Source: a virus
Strand: one strand, 5' to 3'
IMG/VR virus record: IMGVR_UViG_3300025941_000015
Span: 1-64,000 of that record
Length of the DNA: 64,000 bases
Position numbers and translations under genes: made by a program. The stretch's first letter is position 1. Each line of letters begins with the position of its first letter. The notes beneath the pieces are model-generated. The model was not told where the DNA came from. It saw only the letters and a program-made list of their open reading frames with translations, and did no database searches. Shown here one piece after another: positions 26,412 through 34,276 of the stretch.

Positions 26412-27130
26412 CAACGCAGATCCTAATCCCTGAGCGGTGGCTCGTACAACCTGCAGTGGTCTCAATGCAAGCGCTGCAGGAACCGACGCGCAAGCTGCGG
26501 CTGAGCCTCATCGCTGAGCGGGCGGCGTTGTCTGCCTTCGCTGCCCTTCGCTTCTGTGACAAGCCGATGATGGTCGATCTGTCGATGAATCCACCCAGTG
26601 ACATGGGGATGAGGATTCTCCGGCACATCCTGGTCTCAGGAGACCGCCGCTACTGGTCGTGGACGGCCACGAAGAAGGAAGCCCGCGGCAAGGTGCGCTC
26701 GTCACTCATGTGGGAGCTGCGGACTTCGAGCGGGAACATCAGCACCTCCCTGGGACCGCTGCTCGAAGACGGGGTGCTGGAGATCACGAAGAGGGCGAAC
26801 GGGAACGAGACCGTTGCCTTCACGCCGTTGGGCAAGATGCTCTTCGCCGAGCTGCAGTGGCGTTGGTTCCTGCTGGAAGCTGACCCCGAGTTCCTGCAGC
26901 CGCTGGCCGACAGCTACGGGTGGCAGGAGATCTCCATCCAGGTGGACAAGCGGATCTCTTTCAATGGGGCGGACCCCACCCGTAAGGTCGAGGTCATCGC
27001 TGCGATACGGGAGATTCCCCTGGTCACAGAGCTGTTGACCTCTACACCACAGAGGTCGCAACGACGTTCACACCTCTATGAGGTAGAGAAAGTTCCTCTA
27101 CGTGGTAGAGGTGTTATCTCTACCTCCTAG
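26405..27130 (+). CDS. Winged-helix-like DNA-binding protein
   Basis: A 241-residue protein. TTG 26405 is chosen because GGAGG lies seven bases upstream; there is no ATG nearby. Residues about 95-145 (SSLMWELRTSSGNISTSLGP, then LLEDGVLEITKRANGNETVAFT) look like a MarR/ArsR-style winged helix: recognition helix followed by a beta hairpin. The C-terminal ~30 residues are encoded by the tandem repeats at 27074-27139, so it may bind its own 3' end. It lies at the head of the replication genes and may act as repressor or origin binder. Confidence 0.6.
   Translation: MLATQILIPERWLVQPAVVSMQALQEPTRKLRLSLIAERAALSAFAALRFCDKPMMVDLSMNPPSDMGMRILRHILVSGDRRYWSWTATKKEARGKVRSSLMWELRTSSGNISTSLGPLLEDGVLEITKRANGNETVAFTPLGKMLFAELQWRWFLLEADPEFLQPLADSYGWQEISIQVDKRISFNGADPTRKVEVIAAIREIPLVTELLTSTPQRSQRRSHLYEVEKVPLRGRGVISTS
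27037..27057 (+). promoter_or_regulatory. Perfect inverted repeat GACCTCT-N7-AGAGGTC
   Basis: GACCTCT (27037-27043) and AGAGGTC (27051-27057) form a perfect dyad inside the 3' end of the winged-helix gene. Its core is a one-mismatch version of the CTCTA-N5-TAGAG repeat found 34 bp downstream, so it is probably a weaker fourth site. Confidence 0.5.
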
Positions 27131-27139
27131 AGGTGTCCA
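27074..27139 (+). repeat. Three tandem 22-bp repeats with CTCTA-N5-TAGAG dyads (iteron-like)
   Basis: Copies begin at 27074, 27096 and 27118, exactly 22 bp apart. Each opens with CTCTA, five variable bases and TAGAG; copies two and three share GTGT after it. About two helical turns separate the sites, so a bound protein would sit on one DNA face. They lie between a DNA-binding protein gene and the replication genes, and just before an AT-richer segment. A replication origin or a cooperative operator are both possible. Confidence 0.7.
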
Positions 27140-27146
27140 CCACCTC

Positions 27147-27169
27147 AAACCCTTATGCCGTAAGGGTTT
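27147..27169 (+). terminator. Hairpin AAACCCTTA / TAAGGGTTT
   Basis: A perfect 9-bp stem (27147-27155 with 27161-27169) with a 5-base loop, ending in TTT. It lies directly after the tandem repeats and 17 bases past the winged-helix stop. Probable rho-independent terminator. Confidence 0.7.
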
Positions 27170-27303
27170 CCCGACCACCTAAGTGTTCAGTATAGAACTA
27201 CGAAGTACCTCAATCTCTATCAGACTTCGTCAGATATCGATAGATGTACTTCTTCAAGAAGGATCTTGTACGTGCGCCTGCGGCGCACGAAGGGGAAGAA
27301 ACC
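27170..27303 (+). promoter_or_regulatory. AT-richer leader region before replication genes
   Basis: This stretch is clearly AT-richer than its surroundings and has no convincing ORF. It holds TATAGA and TATCAG as possible -10 elements. A 7-bp hairpin, GTGCGCC-TGC-GGCGCAC (27272-27288), lies right before the AAGGGGAAG ribosome site of ATG 27304. With the tandem repeats upstream it is a candidate origin/promoter region. Confidence 0.45.
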
Positions 27304-27969
27304 ATGGATGTATCAACAGCGTTCAGCAGGAGGCAGACCCTCCGCTCCGAGCAGAACTACCGGACCAATCTCAAGGTCGATGCGCTCGACTACGAGGCGA
27401 TGACCGCCTTTGCAGTGAACGACGGTGTGCCCCCGGCACTCGCCGGACTGACCAAGAGCGCCTACAAGGACAGCGAGGAGTACTCAGTCATCGGCATGGC
27501 CATCGAGGCGATGGAGACGATCGAGATGTCCGACGGCCTGTGGGTCGTGGCCCAGTCAGCGAAGGCTGCCGGTGGTGTGGCGTCAGCCATCTACACCGGG
27601 GCGCTCCGGCGAGGGCTGGCAGCGAAGTGGTTCGGCTTCCCCGAGCTGAGCACAGCGTTCACCGACCGGGTGTCGATGTCCGCTCGTGCCGAGGAGTGGG
27701 AGCAGGGGCAGATGGCCGACTGGCTGTGGGAGCTGGACTCCATGCGGTTCTGCTACGACCTCCTCGTCATCCACGGGGTGACCGACACACTGCTCACCGA
27801 CTTCGTGGCCAAGGAGCTGTACAGCCTGCTGGCCATCCGCTACGGCCGCGGTCTCTTCACCGTGGTGACGTCGAGGGTGGGTGGTCTCGGCGAGGACACC
27901 GCAGCGCGCAACTCACTGCGCCTGATGATGGAAGAGGCGTACGCCCTCTACCGCATCGGCGGCCGCTGA
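27304..27969 (+). CDS. Possible degenerate helicase-loader-like protein
   Basis: A 221-residue protein, ATG 27304 behind AAGGGGAAG. Its C-terminal half (FCYDLLVIHGVTDTLLTDFV, then AIRYGRGLFTVVTSRVGGL) resembles Walker B and sensor 1 strands of DnaC/DnaI loaders (DLLVIDD, RxxxxxTIxTSN). The acidic pair is replaced by HG, and no P-loop is visible. It lies two genes before the DnaB-type helicase, where loaders are common. The call rests on pattern and context only. Confidence 0.45.
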   Translation: MDVSTAFSRRQTLRSEQNYRTNLKVDALDYEAMTAFAVNDGVPPALAGLTKSAYKDSEEYSVIGMAIEAMETIEMSDGLWVVAQSAKAAGGVASAIYTGALRRGLAAKWFGFPELSTAFTDRVSMSARAEEWEQGQMADWLWELDSMRFCYDLLVIHGVTDTLLTDFVAKELYSLLAIRYGRGLFTVVTSRVGGLGEDTAARNSLRLMMEEAYALYRIGGR

Positions 27970-28418
27970 TGGAAGGCAACGACCTCGGCTCGTACTGGAG
28001 CCAGAAGATGGTGGTCATCGCCGAGCCAACGCTGTTCATCCCACCGCCCGACTCGTACCGCATCTCACTGGGCAGGCACCGCTACGGGAAGAAGGACGCA
28101 GCCGCCGCCGAGTTCGAGCTGAACCGTGAGATGGTCAGCTTCATCGTGGGCATGGGCCGCACCCGCAACGTGCCCACTGAGATCTGGACGTTCATCACCG
28201 ATGAGGACATCGTCGAGGAGCTGGCCCGACGGCTGGAGCAGGTGGCTGGCAACACCATCGTCGGGTGGGAGATCTGGGATGACGAGCGCGACGCCGTCCT
28301 GAACCTCCGGGTCGACGCCTCGATCCACACGGTCTATGACGCCGAGGCCGAGCGCGTCGAGACCCTCTGGGGCATGCGTGGTCATCGTGTGCAGCGTGGG
28401 AAAGCACCGACGTCATGA
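27969..28418 (+). CDS. Hypothetical protein between loader-like and helicase genes
   Basis: A 149-residue protein, ATG 27969 overlapping the previous stop (TGATG). It is acidic with alternating strands (NTIVGWEIWDDERDAVLNLR) and no known catalytic motif. It overlaps the helicase gene by ATGA, so a replication role is suggested by context only. Confidence 0.65.
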   Translation: MEGNDLGSYWSQKMVVIAEPTLFIPPPDSYRISLGRHRYGKKDAAAAEFELNREMVSFIVGMGRTRNVPTEIWTFITDEDIVEELARRLEQVAGNTIVGWEIWDDERDAVLNLRVDASIHTVYDAEAERVETLWGMRGHRVQRGKAPTS

Positions 28419-29698
28419 GAAGGCTGAACGCAGAGCAGTTGCTCATCAGTCGCATCCTCGTTGACGCTGACCTCATCACCCCGAACGATGCCAACCTCCA
28501 CGCACGGTTCTTCGGCAGCCCTGGTGCGGCCGACGCCTGGATCTGGATCAACCAGTACCGCACCGAGTACGGACAGGTGCCGACGGCCGAGGCGTTCCTG
28601 CGCAAGCACAGCGGGTACCAGCTCGACCTCTCACCGGACGAGCCGATGGGTGCGCTCATCGACGAGGTCTTCGCTGGGTACAAGCGGCGCCTCGTATCGG
28701 AGGGTCTGCAAGCAGCAGTGCAGGGGTTCTCCGACACCAGCGACGCCGACGCTGCGATGGCCGTCATGCAGGGTGTCATGTCGACGGTGGCCACCGACCT
28801 GTCGCGATCAGAGATCCAGGTCTCGGTGGACATCATTGGCAAGCTCGTTGTGAAGTACGTGAACGCAGAGGAGAACCACATGCCCGGCATCCCAACGGGG
28901 TTCAGCATGATCGATGAAGCACTCGGTGGTCTGCAGGACGAGCAGCTCGTCACCATCGTTGGTCTACCGAAGAGGATGAAGTCGTCCTACCTCCTGGCCA
29001 TGGCGATGTCCGCCGAGCGCAACGGCTACCGGGCTGGTGTCGTCAGCTTCGAGATGTCCAACACCGAGCAGCAGGCGCGGTACCTGTCACTCGGTGCTGG
29101 AGTCGGCTTGACGCGCATGCAGCGTGGTGAGCTGACCGAGGCGGAAGTGAACCGCCTCTACGAGTTCGAGGCCATGGTCACCGAGACCGACGGCTGGGGC
29201 AGCCTCGTCTTCATCCACGATGTGGGTGGCGCCGACACCGTCGAGGGTCTCGTGGCGAAGCAGGAGCAGCACGGCTTCGACGTCCTGTTCGTCGACGGTC
29301 TGTACCTCATGACCGACTCGCTGGGTGAGCCGAAGGGGTCGAGCCAGGCGCTGACCAACATCACAAGAGGAGTGAAGCGCTTCGCACAGGTGGCCAAGAT
29401 CCCCATCGTCTGCACGACACAGGCGTTGCACAGCCGCACCACCAAGGCACGTGGCGTGGAGATGGAGTCGATCGGCTACACCTCGTCGTTCGCTCAGGAC
29501 TCCGACGTGCTCATCGGCATCGACCGCCCCGACATGCAGCTCCCCGTGGCCAAGCTCAAGGTCATTGCAGCCCGCAACGCCATGGGCATGGAGTGCGAGG
29601 TGTCGATCGACTACACCAAGGGTGTCATCTCCGACCATGGTCCGGTGTCGCCCGAGCTGACAGCGGCGTTGAGGTACGGAGGGGATGACGATGATTGA
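28415..29698 (+). CDS. dnaB: DnaB-like replicative DNA helicase
   Basis: A 427-residue RecA-fold helicase. Residues about 180-215 (QLVTIVGLPKRMKSSYLLAM, then AGVVSFEMSN) hold Walker A and the DnaB-specific FSLEM-like motif; the Walker B region is FDVLFVDGLYLMTD. The P-loop is unusual (GLPKRMKSS: the Gly before Lys is Met). IVCTTQALHSRTTKARGVEM fits the Q-loop region (motif H3). The N-terminal domain (1-150) is short. It likely unwinds the fork ahead of the polymerase and works with the overlapping primase. Confidence 0.85.
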   Translation: MRRLNAEQLLISRILVDADLITPNDANLHARFFGSPGAADAWIWINQYRTEYGQVPTAEAFLRKHSGYQLDLSPDEPMGALIDEVFAGYKRRLVSEGLQAAVQGFSDTSDADAAMAVMQGVMSTVATDLSRSEIQVSVDIIGKLVVKYVNAEENHMPGIPTGFSMIDEALGGLQDEQLVTIVGLPKRMKSSYLLAMAMSAERNGYRAGVVSFEMSNTEQQARYLSLGAGVGLTRMQRGELTEAEVNRLYEFEAMVTETDGWGSLVFIHDVGGADTVEGLVAKQEQHGFDVLFVDGLYLMTDSLGEPKGSSQALTNITRGVKRFAQVAKIPIVCTTQALHSRTTKARGVEMESIGYTSSFAQDSDVLIGIDRPDMQLPVAKLKVIAARNAMGMECEVSIDYTKGVISDHGPVSPELTAALRYGGDDDD

Positions 29699-30659
29699 GG
29701 AGATCCTCCGAGAGCTGGGTGTGCGGGTCACGTCCGTATCCGGTGACGAGATCCAGGGGTACTGCCCCGTGCACGCTCTCGTCGAGGGCACCGACCAGTC
29801 GAAGCCGAAGTGGTACATCAACGCTGAGTCGGGCGCATGGATCTGCTTCACGTGTGGGCAGCGCGGCTCGCTCCCCCACCTCGTCGAGGCTCTCGGTGGT
29901 GACACCGACACGATCGAGAAGCTCAAGCTCTCGGCTGCGCTCTCGATCACACAACGGTGGCACGAGGACGACGAAGGCACGGTCATCGACAAGGACGAGC
30001 CGGTCGTCGACCCCGACCTCTTCGATGCCAACCCCCCGCCTCCAGTCAGGATGCTCGACCTCAAGGACGTTGACCCGGCGGTGGCCGAGCGCTACAACGT
30101 GCGGTGGGATGCCAAGGGCAAGTGCTTCATGCTCCCGATCTACTCCGCCGACAACCGACTGCTCGGCTGGCAGGAGAAGAGCAAGGGCTACTTCATGAAC
30201 GTGCCCAAGCGTGTGCACAAGGCCGAGTCCCTGTTCGGATGGCACACGTACAGAGAAGGTGCGCTCATCGTTGTTGAGTCACCACTCGACGCTCTACGCT
30301 TCGCCTCCCATGGGTACGCCGCCGTCGCCACGTACGGTTCCTTCATCAGCGAGCTGCAGGCGCTGCTCATCACACGCGCCGACCAAGCTATCCTCGCCTT
30401 CGACAACGACGATGCAGGAGACCACGCCATGGATCAGGCAGCGGTCTTCCTACGTGAGTGGGACACGAACGCATCGTTCCGGTTCTTCAACTACCCACCG
30501 GGTACACGGGGCAGTGACCCCGGAGAGCTGCCCGTCACTGCGCTACACAGCGGCGTTGCGCACGCCACGCCATGGTTCACACACAGCAAGAAGGAGCAAG
30601 ACAATGGGAACACCAAGCCACGACGTCCGCCTCGCCGGACCGTACGCAGTCTCTGGTGA
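29685..30659 (+). CDS. DNA primase (CHC2 zinc finger + Toprim)
   Basis: A 324-residue primase. The N-terminal zinc site is Cys27/His30 (GYCPVH) with Cys54/Cys57 (ICFTCG), the CHC2 pattern. The Toprim core has LIVVESPLDALRF (about 193-205, catalytic Glu) and LAFDNDDAGDHAM (DxD, about 236-248). It is half the length of bacterial DnaG and lacks a helicase-binding C-terminal domain, as in many phage primases. The start overlaps the helicase stop by 14 bases; ATG 29691 is an alternative. Confidence 0.88.
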   Translation: MTMIEEILRELGVRVTSVSGDEIQGYCPVHALVEGTDQSKPKWYINAESGAWICFTCGQRGSLPHLVEALGGDTDTIEKLKLSAALSITQRWHEDDEGTVIDKDEPVVDPDLFDANPPPPVRMLDLKDVDPAVAERYNVRWDAKGKCFMLPIYSADNRLLGWQEKSKGYFMNVPKRVHKAESLFGWHTYREGALIVVESPLDALRFASHGYAAVATYGSFISELQALLITRADQAILAFDNDDAGDHAMDQAAVFLREWDTNASFRFFNYPPGTRGSDPGELPVTALHSGVAHATPWFTHSKKEQDNGNTKPRRPPRRTVRSLW

Positions 30660-30665
30660 TCGGTC

Positions 30666-31210
30666 ATGAGGATCGGACTCACCGGGTACGCCGAGTCAGG
30701 CAAGGACGAGGTGGCTGATCAGCTCGTCGAAGAGTTCGGCTTCGTCAAGGTCAACATGAGTGATGCGATCGACAGGTACCTGCTCATCCTGAACCCCATC
30801 GTCAGCAAGTCCGGCACGAACTACGCCACCATCCGAAGGGCGTACAGCTACGTTGACGCCAAGCGCATCCCCGAGGTCCGTCGCCTGCTGCAGTGTCTCG
30901 GCACTGAGGTCGGTCGTGCCATCGACCCGGACGTGTGGGTGAAGGAGCTGGAGAAGGAGGCGTCGAAGCACGAGCACGTCGTCACCACAGGCATCCGCTA
31001 CGCCAATGAGGTCACTCCGGGGATGACCCTCATCAAAGTTGACCGCCCCGGCTACGGCCCACTCAACTCACACTCGACGGAGGACTTGAGGCGGTCTTCG
31101 AGATGGCCTACAACGTCATCCACAACACCCGTGATCTGGATGGGCTGCGGGTCACGACCCGGACCATGGCTCTGGCTCTCGGGCTGCACCCCCTGGAGAC
31201 AGCACGGTGA
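30666..31210 (+). pseudogene. Deoxynucleoside monophosphate kinase, reading frame broken
   Basis: The N-terminal 138 residues are typical: P-loop GYAESGKDEVAD, LLQCLGTEVGRAIDPDVWV and TGIRYANEV. At about 31080-31086 the natural sequence leaves the frame. The original frame becomes Trp/Ser/Pro-rich noise, while the -1 frame (from 31082) reads GLEAVFEMAYNVIHNTRDLD and ends at 31208-31210, giving the expected ~181 residues. No slippery heptamer is apparent, so a one-base loss, a sequencing error or an unusual recoding site are possible. It would supply dNDPs for replication. Confidence 0.7.
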
Positions 31211-31214
31211 AACC

Positions 31215-31397
31215 ATGCCAGCGATCCGCTGGTTGAAGCGACCGCGTCCTGTGCTCTACCACTACGCTTGTGACAAGTGCAGGATGACTCATAGCAACTA
31301 CGTTGCACCTGACCTCTCGTCCGTCTGGCACGTCTGCAGGTACAAGACCAAGATGGGCAAGGACATGAAAGCAGAGAGGCAGATGATCCTCCAGTGA
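31215..31397 (+). CDS. Small Cys/His protein, possible zinc finger
   Basis: A 60-residue basic protein starting at ATG 31215, five bases after the kinase -1-frame stop. YACDKCRMTHSNYVAP and WHVCRYKTK give a C-x2-C...H...C arrangement that could bind zinc. It happens to share a frame with the kinase 5' part, so it could be misread as one 243-residue ORF. The GTG of the helicase gene overlaps its stop. Confidence 0.6.
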   Translation: MPAIRWLKRPRPVLYHYACDKCRMTHSNYVAPDLSSVWHVCRYKTKMGKDMKAERQMILQ

Positions 31398-32953
31398 TCA
31401 GAGACCTCACACTCAAGCCGTTCCAAGAGGAGGCCCTCGACCTCCTGGTCGGTCGCGGCAGCGCTCTGCTCGCACTGACCATGGGGTTGGGCAAGACGGT
31501 CACGACGATCGCTGCCATCGAAGACCTGGCCGACAACGGTGCGCTGACCACGGGCCTGATCATCGTGCCCAACTCGTTGAAGTACCAGTGGCAGCGTGAG
31601 ATCCTGCGCTTCACCGGACAGCGTGCGCTCGTCATCGACGGCCCGAAGCCGAAGCGGGAGAAGCTGTACTCGTACGCCTTCCGCCACCGCTACGTCGTCA
31701 CGAACTACGACTCCATCGTCAACGACTGGAACGTGGTGCGAGACCTGCCGCTCGACTACATCGTGTGCGACGAGGCGACGGCGATCAAGACGTTCAAGAC
31801 CAAGCGCTCGAAGCGGATCAAGTTCCTGGGCAAGCGTGTGCCGATCCGCATCGCCCTCACCGGCCAGCCGATCGAGAACAGACCCGAGGAGCTGTTCAGC
31901 ATCATGGAGTTCGTCGACGCCGAGGTGCTCGGTGACTTCGCCAAGTTCGATCGCACCTTCATCGTGCGCAACCACTGGGGCAGGCCGACCCGCTACCGCA
32001 ACCTCCCGCTGCTGCACGAGGCCATGGCCGACGTCATGTACCGGAAGAGCCGGAAGGATGTCGCCGACCAGTTCCCCCGCATCAACACCGCTGTCATCCC
32101 GTTCTACCTCAGCGATGTTGAGGCGACGATGTACGAGCGCGTGCGCGACTACGTCCTGAACCTCTTGCTCGACGCCACGGCACAGTTCGGTGCCAGCTTC
32201 AACCTCGCTGCGCACTACGGCGCCGACCACGACCCGGCCAGCGAGCAGATGAAGGGCGACATCATGGCTGGGGTCATGCTCCTGCGGCAGATCTCCGACG
32301 ACGCCAACCTCGTGCTGCAGTCGGCAGCCAACTACGACACGGGCAGGGGCACCGGCTCGAAGCTGGCACACGAGCTGGTCGCACAGGGATGGTTCGACAA
32401 CGTCCCCGACGTCTCGTCGAAGCGTGCCATGTTCTTCGAGTTCATCGAGGAGGTGCTGGCCGAGGACTGCGACTCGAAGGTCGTCGGCTTCTCCACGTTC
32501 AAGGGCATGCTGCGATCGCTCGCCCTCGACACGGCGCCACTCACCAAGAGCACGGCGTTGACCGGCGACATGAACGCCAGGGACAGGGACACATCGATCC
32601 AGCAGTTCAAGACCGACAAGGCCACCCGTCTGTTCCTGTCGAGCGACGCTGGCGGGTACGGCATCGACCTGCCCAACGCCAACCACCTCGTGTCGCTCGA
32701 CCTGCCCTGGTCGACGGGCAGCTACGAGCAGCGCGAGGCCCGCATCATCCGCATCAGCTCCGAGTTCGAGCAGGTGTTCATCACCATGCTGCTGGCGCAG
32801 GGGACGATCGACATGCGCATGCACGAGATGATCGAGGAGAAGGGTGGCGTCGCCGACGCCTGGCTCGACGGCAGCGTCGACGCCAAGGGTGGGTTCGAGC
32901 TGAACCTGGGCAGCCTGACTGACTTCCTGGCCACAGCGAAGTTGCGTCCGTAA
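31394..32953 (+). CDS. SNF2-family (SF2) DNA helicase/ATPase
   Basis: A 519-residue helicase, GTG start overlapping the previous stop. Motif I is LTMGLGKTVTT (Lys34), motif II is VCDEATAIK (DEAT box), motif III is LTGQPIEN, and motifs V/VI are SDAGGYGIDL and STGSYEQREARIIRISS. The last pattern replaces the usual QARAxDRxxR with EQREARIIRI. Short phage SNF2-like proteins help recombination and fork repair. The ~200-residue middle section is helical and unassigned. Confidence 0.88.
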   Translation: MIRDLTLKPFQEEALDLLVGRGSALLALTMGLGKTVTTIAAIEDLADNGALTTGLIIVPNSLKYQWQREILRFTGQRALVIDGPKPKREKLYSYAFRHRYVVTNYDSIVNDWNVVRDLPLDYIVCDEATAIKTFKTKRSKRIKFLGKRVPIRIALTGQPIENRPEELFSIMEFVDAEVLGDFAKFDRTFIVRNHWGRPTRYRNLPLLHEAMADVMYRKSRKDVADQFPRINTAVIPFYLSDVEATMYERVRDYVLNLLLDATAQFGASFNLAAHYGADHDPASEQMKGDIMAGVMLLRQISDDANLVLQSAANYDTGRGTGSKLAHELVAQGWFDNVPDVSSKRAMFFEFIEEVLAEDCDSKVVGFSTFKGMLRSLALDTAPLTKSTALTGDMNARDRDTSIQQFKTDKATRLFLSSDAGGYGIDLPNANHLVSLDLPWSTGSYEQREARIIRISSEFEQVFITMLLAQGTIDMRMHEMIEEKGGVADAWLDGSVDAKGGFELNLGSLTDFLATAKLRP

Positions 32954-32964
32954 TCGATAGTTGC

Positions 32965-32970
32965 TACTGT
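32965..32970 (+). promoter_or_regulatory. Promoter -10 (TACTGT) with near-leaderless start
   Basis: TACTGT lies nine bases before ATG 32980, with TTGCGT at 32942-32947 as a possible -35 (17-bp spacer). The ATG follows without a ribosome site, so a 2-3 nt leader is expected. Confidence 0.5.
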
Positions 32971-32979
32971 TGCGACCTC

Positions 32980-33405
32980 ATGGCTGTCAAGAAGCTCGCA
33001 CGGGGCATCAACAAGACCAACTTCCCGCAGTACCTACAGCGGTTCCTCCAGGCCAAGGCCATGGCCAACGAGGCGACGCAGCGGTCCAACGACCAGCGCG
33101 ATCAGCTCATGGCCTTCGTCGAGAAGCACGGCATCGAGGACGAGAAGGGGCACGTGCGTGTCGAGGCTCCCGGCATCGGCTTCGCCAAGCGCGAGCGCAA
33201 GGTGTCCGACGTCTTCGACGCCGAGTTCGCCGAGGAGTATCTCAAGAAGACCAAGCTCTGGCTCAAGGCCACCGAGACCATCACGGTCATCGACGAGGAC
33301 AAGCTGCTCGCCCTGATCTACGACGGGACCATCCCCGAGGAGGTCGGTGAGCTGATGTACACCAAGAAGATCTCATACGCATTCCGCGTGGAGGAAGAGA
33401 AGTGA
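32980..33405 (+). CDS. Hypothetical protein, paralogue-like of the 57546 gene
   Basis: A 141-residue protein: helical N terminus, then a beta/alpha segment ITVIDEDKLLALIYDGTIPE and a terminal strand KISYAFRVEEEK. Its C-terminal pattern (IPEEVGELMYTKKISYAFRV) resembles the end of the 127-residue protein at 57546 (VPQDVLDIVTTKVSKPAVRV). It sits between the SNF2 helicase and a set of small genes. It could be a Gam- or Erf-like helper, but nothing confirms that. Confidence 0.65.
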   Translation: MAVKKLARGINKTNFPQYLQRFLQAKAMANEATQRSNDQRDQLMAFVEKHGIEDEKGHVRVEAPGIGFAKRERKVSDVFDAEFAEEYLKKTKLWLKATETITVIDEDKLLALIYDGTIPEEVGELMYTKKISYAFRVEEEK

Positions 33406-33433
33406 AGACCACCCCTACCAAGAAGGAGGCTTG

Positions 33434-33769
33434 ATGCCTTACGGACTATCAATCGACCTCGACGCCATCAAGTGTGTGGACATGGGTCACCACTGGATCG
33501 AGACGTTCTACGGACGGTGTCCGTCCGGCAAGTTGAAGGGCACGCCGATGCGTGCGGCTGTCTGTGTCACCTGTGGCTCGGGCAAGATCGACCACCTGTC
33601 GTGGAGCGGCAAGGTCACCGGCACCGACCGCGACACCGACGAGGTGTACATCACCAACGCCCGACTGCTGGGGGACCACCACCAACGACGCATGGCGTTG
33701 CGGCAGGCGAAGAACGAACGCATGAAGAAGGAAGGCGACAAGGGAGCACTCAATGGGCAAGATGACTGA
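33434..33769 (+). CDS. Small CxxC protein, unknown
   Basis: A 112-residue protein, ATG 33434 behind AAGGAGG. RAAVCVTCGSGKIDHLSW forms a single CxxC knuckle; other Cys (14 and 29) could complete a zinc site. The C-terminal third is basic and helical (RRMALRQAKNERMKKEGDK), suggesting nucleic-acid binding. It overlaps the next gene by 17 bases. Confidence 0.65.
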   Translation: MPYGLSIDLDAIKCVDMGHHWIETFYGRCPSGKLKGTPMRAAVCVTCGSGKIDHLSWSGKVTGTDRDTDEVYITNARLLGDHHQRRMALRQAKNERMKKEGDKGALNGQDD

Positions 33770-34112
33770 TGAAGCCAAAGAGAACATGATCATGGGGCAG
33801 AAGGCGATGCGCGCCGTCGAGGCGTACCTCGTCTACATCAACCAGTACAAGACGCGTGGTCGTCCGATGAGTCAGGCTGCGCTCAGCGGCAAGATCATTG
33901 AAGAGACCAACCTGGCCAAGAAGGTCATCCTGATCGCCCAGATGCACGAGGCAATTCGACGTGCCGAGTGGGCCCAGAAGGAGGCTGAGCTGAAACAGGA
34001 GTTCCTCAAATACGCACCCTGGTTCTCTGAGCAGCACGGCGTGACGTACCCGGCCTGGCGTGAGATCGGTGTGTCAGCCTCCGTGCTGGCCGAGGCGGGG
34101 ATCACCGGGTGA
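33753..34112 (+). CDS. Hypothetical helical protein
   Basis: A 119-residue protein, helical throughout, with KTRGRPMSQAALSGKIIEET (a possible loop and Ala-rich helix) and an amphipathic segment EWAQKEAELKQEFLKYAPWF. No recognised domain. The stop overlaps the following GTG start (GTGA). Confidence 0.6.
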   Translation: MGKMTDEAKENMIMGQKAMRAVEAYLVYINQYKTRGRPMSQAALSGKIIEETNLAKKVILIAQMHEAIRRAEWAQKEAELKQEFLKYAPWFSEQHGVTYPAWREIGVSASVLAEAGITG

Positions 34113-34276
34113 CCGATGTGCACTACCTGCAGCGGCCGCGGCTTGTGCACCAGCTCGTCAGTCGGTCGGGCAAGGAGTACACGGCCAGGTGTGGGGTAGT
34201 GACCGAGGACGTCGGTGACGTGACCGGATGGCATCAGTTCATCACGTGTGAGGAGTGTCTGAACCATGAGCGATGA
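34109..34276 (+). CDS. Small protein with C-terminal CxxC, unknown
   Basis: A 55-residue ORF from GTG 34109 in the preceding TGA, ending CEECLNHER. Its start and stop both overlap neighbours (next ATG at 34266), which supports translation. The single CxxC plus Cys at residue 29 may bind metal. Confidence 0.6.
   Translation: MTDVHYLQRPRLVHQLVSRSGKEYTARCGVVTEDVGDVTGWHQFITCEECLNHER

Noticed and set aside
27183-28418. Single ORF of 411 residues
   Set aside because: Its first part is an out-of-frame shadow of the 27304 gene; the real protein in that frame starts at 27969.
30666-31397. One 243-residue kinase-zinc finger fusion
   Set aside because: The linking 43 residues are unlike any protein, while the -1 frame restores a normal kinase end. 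Two separate genes explain the data better.
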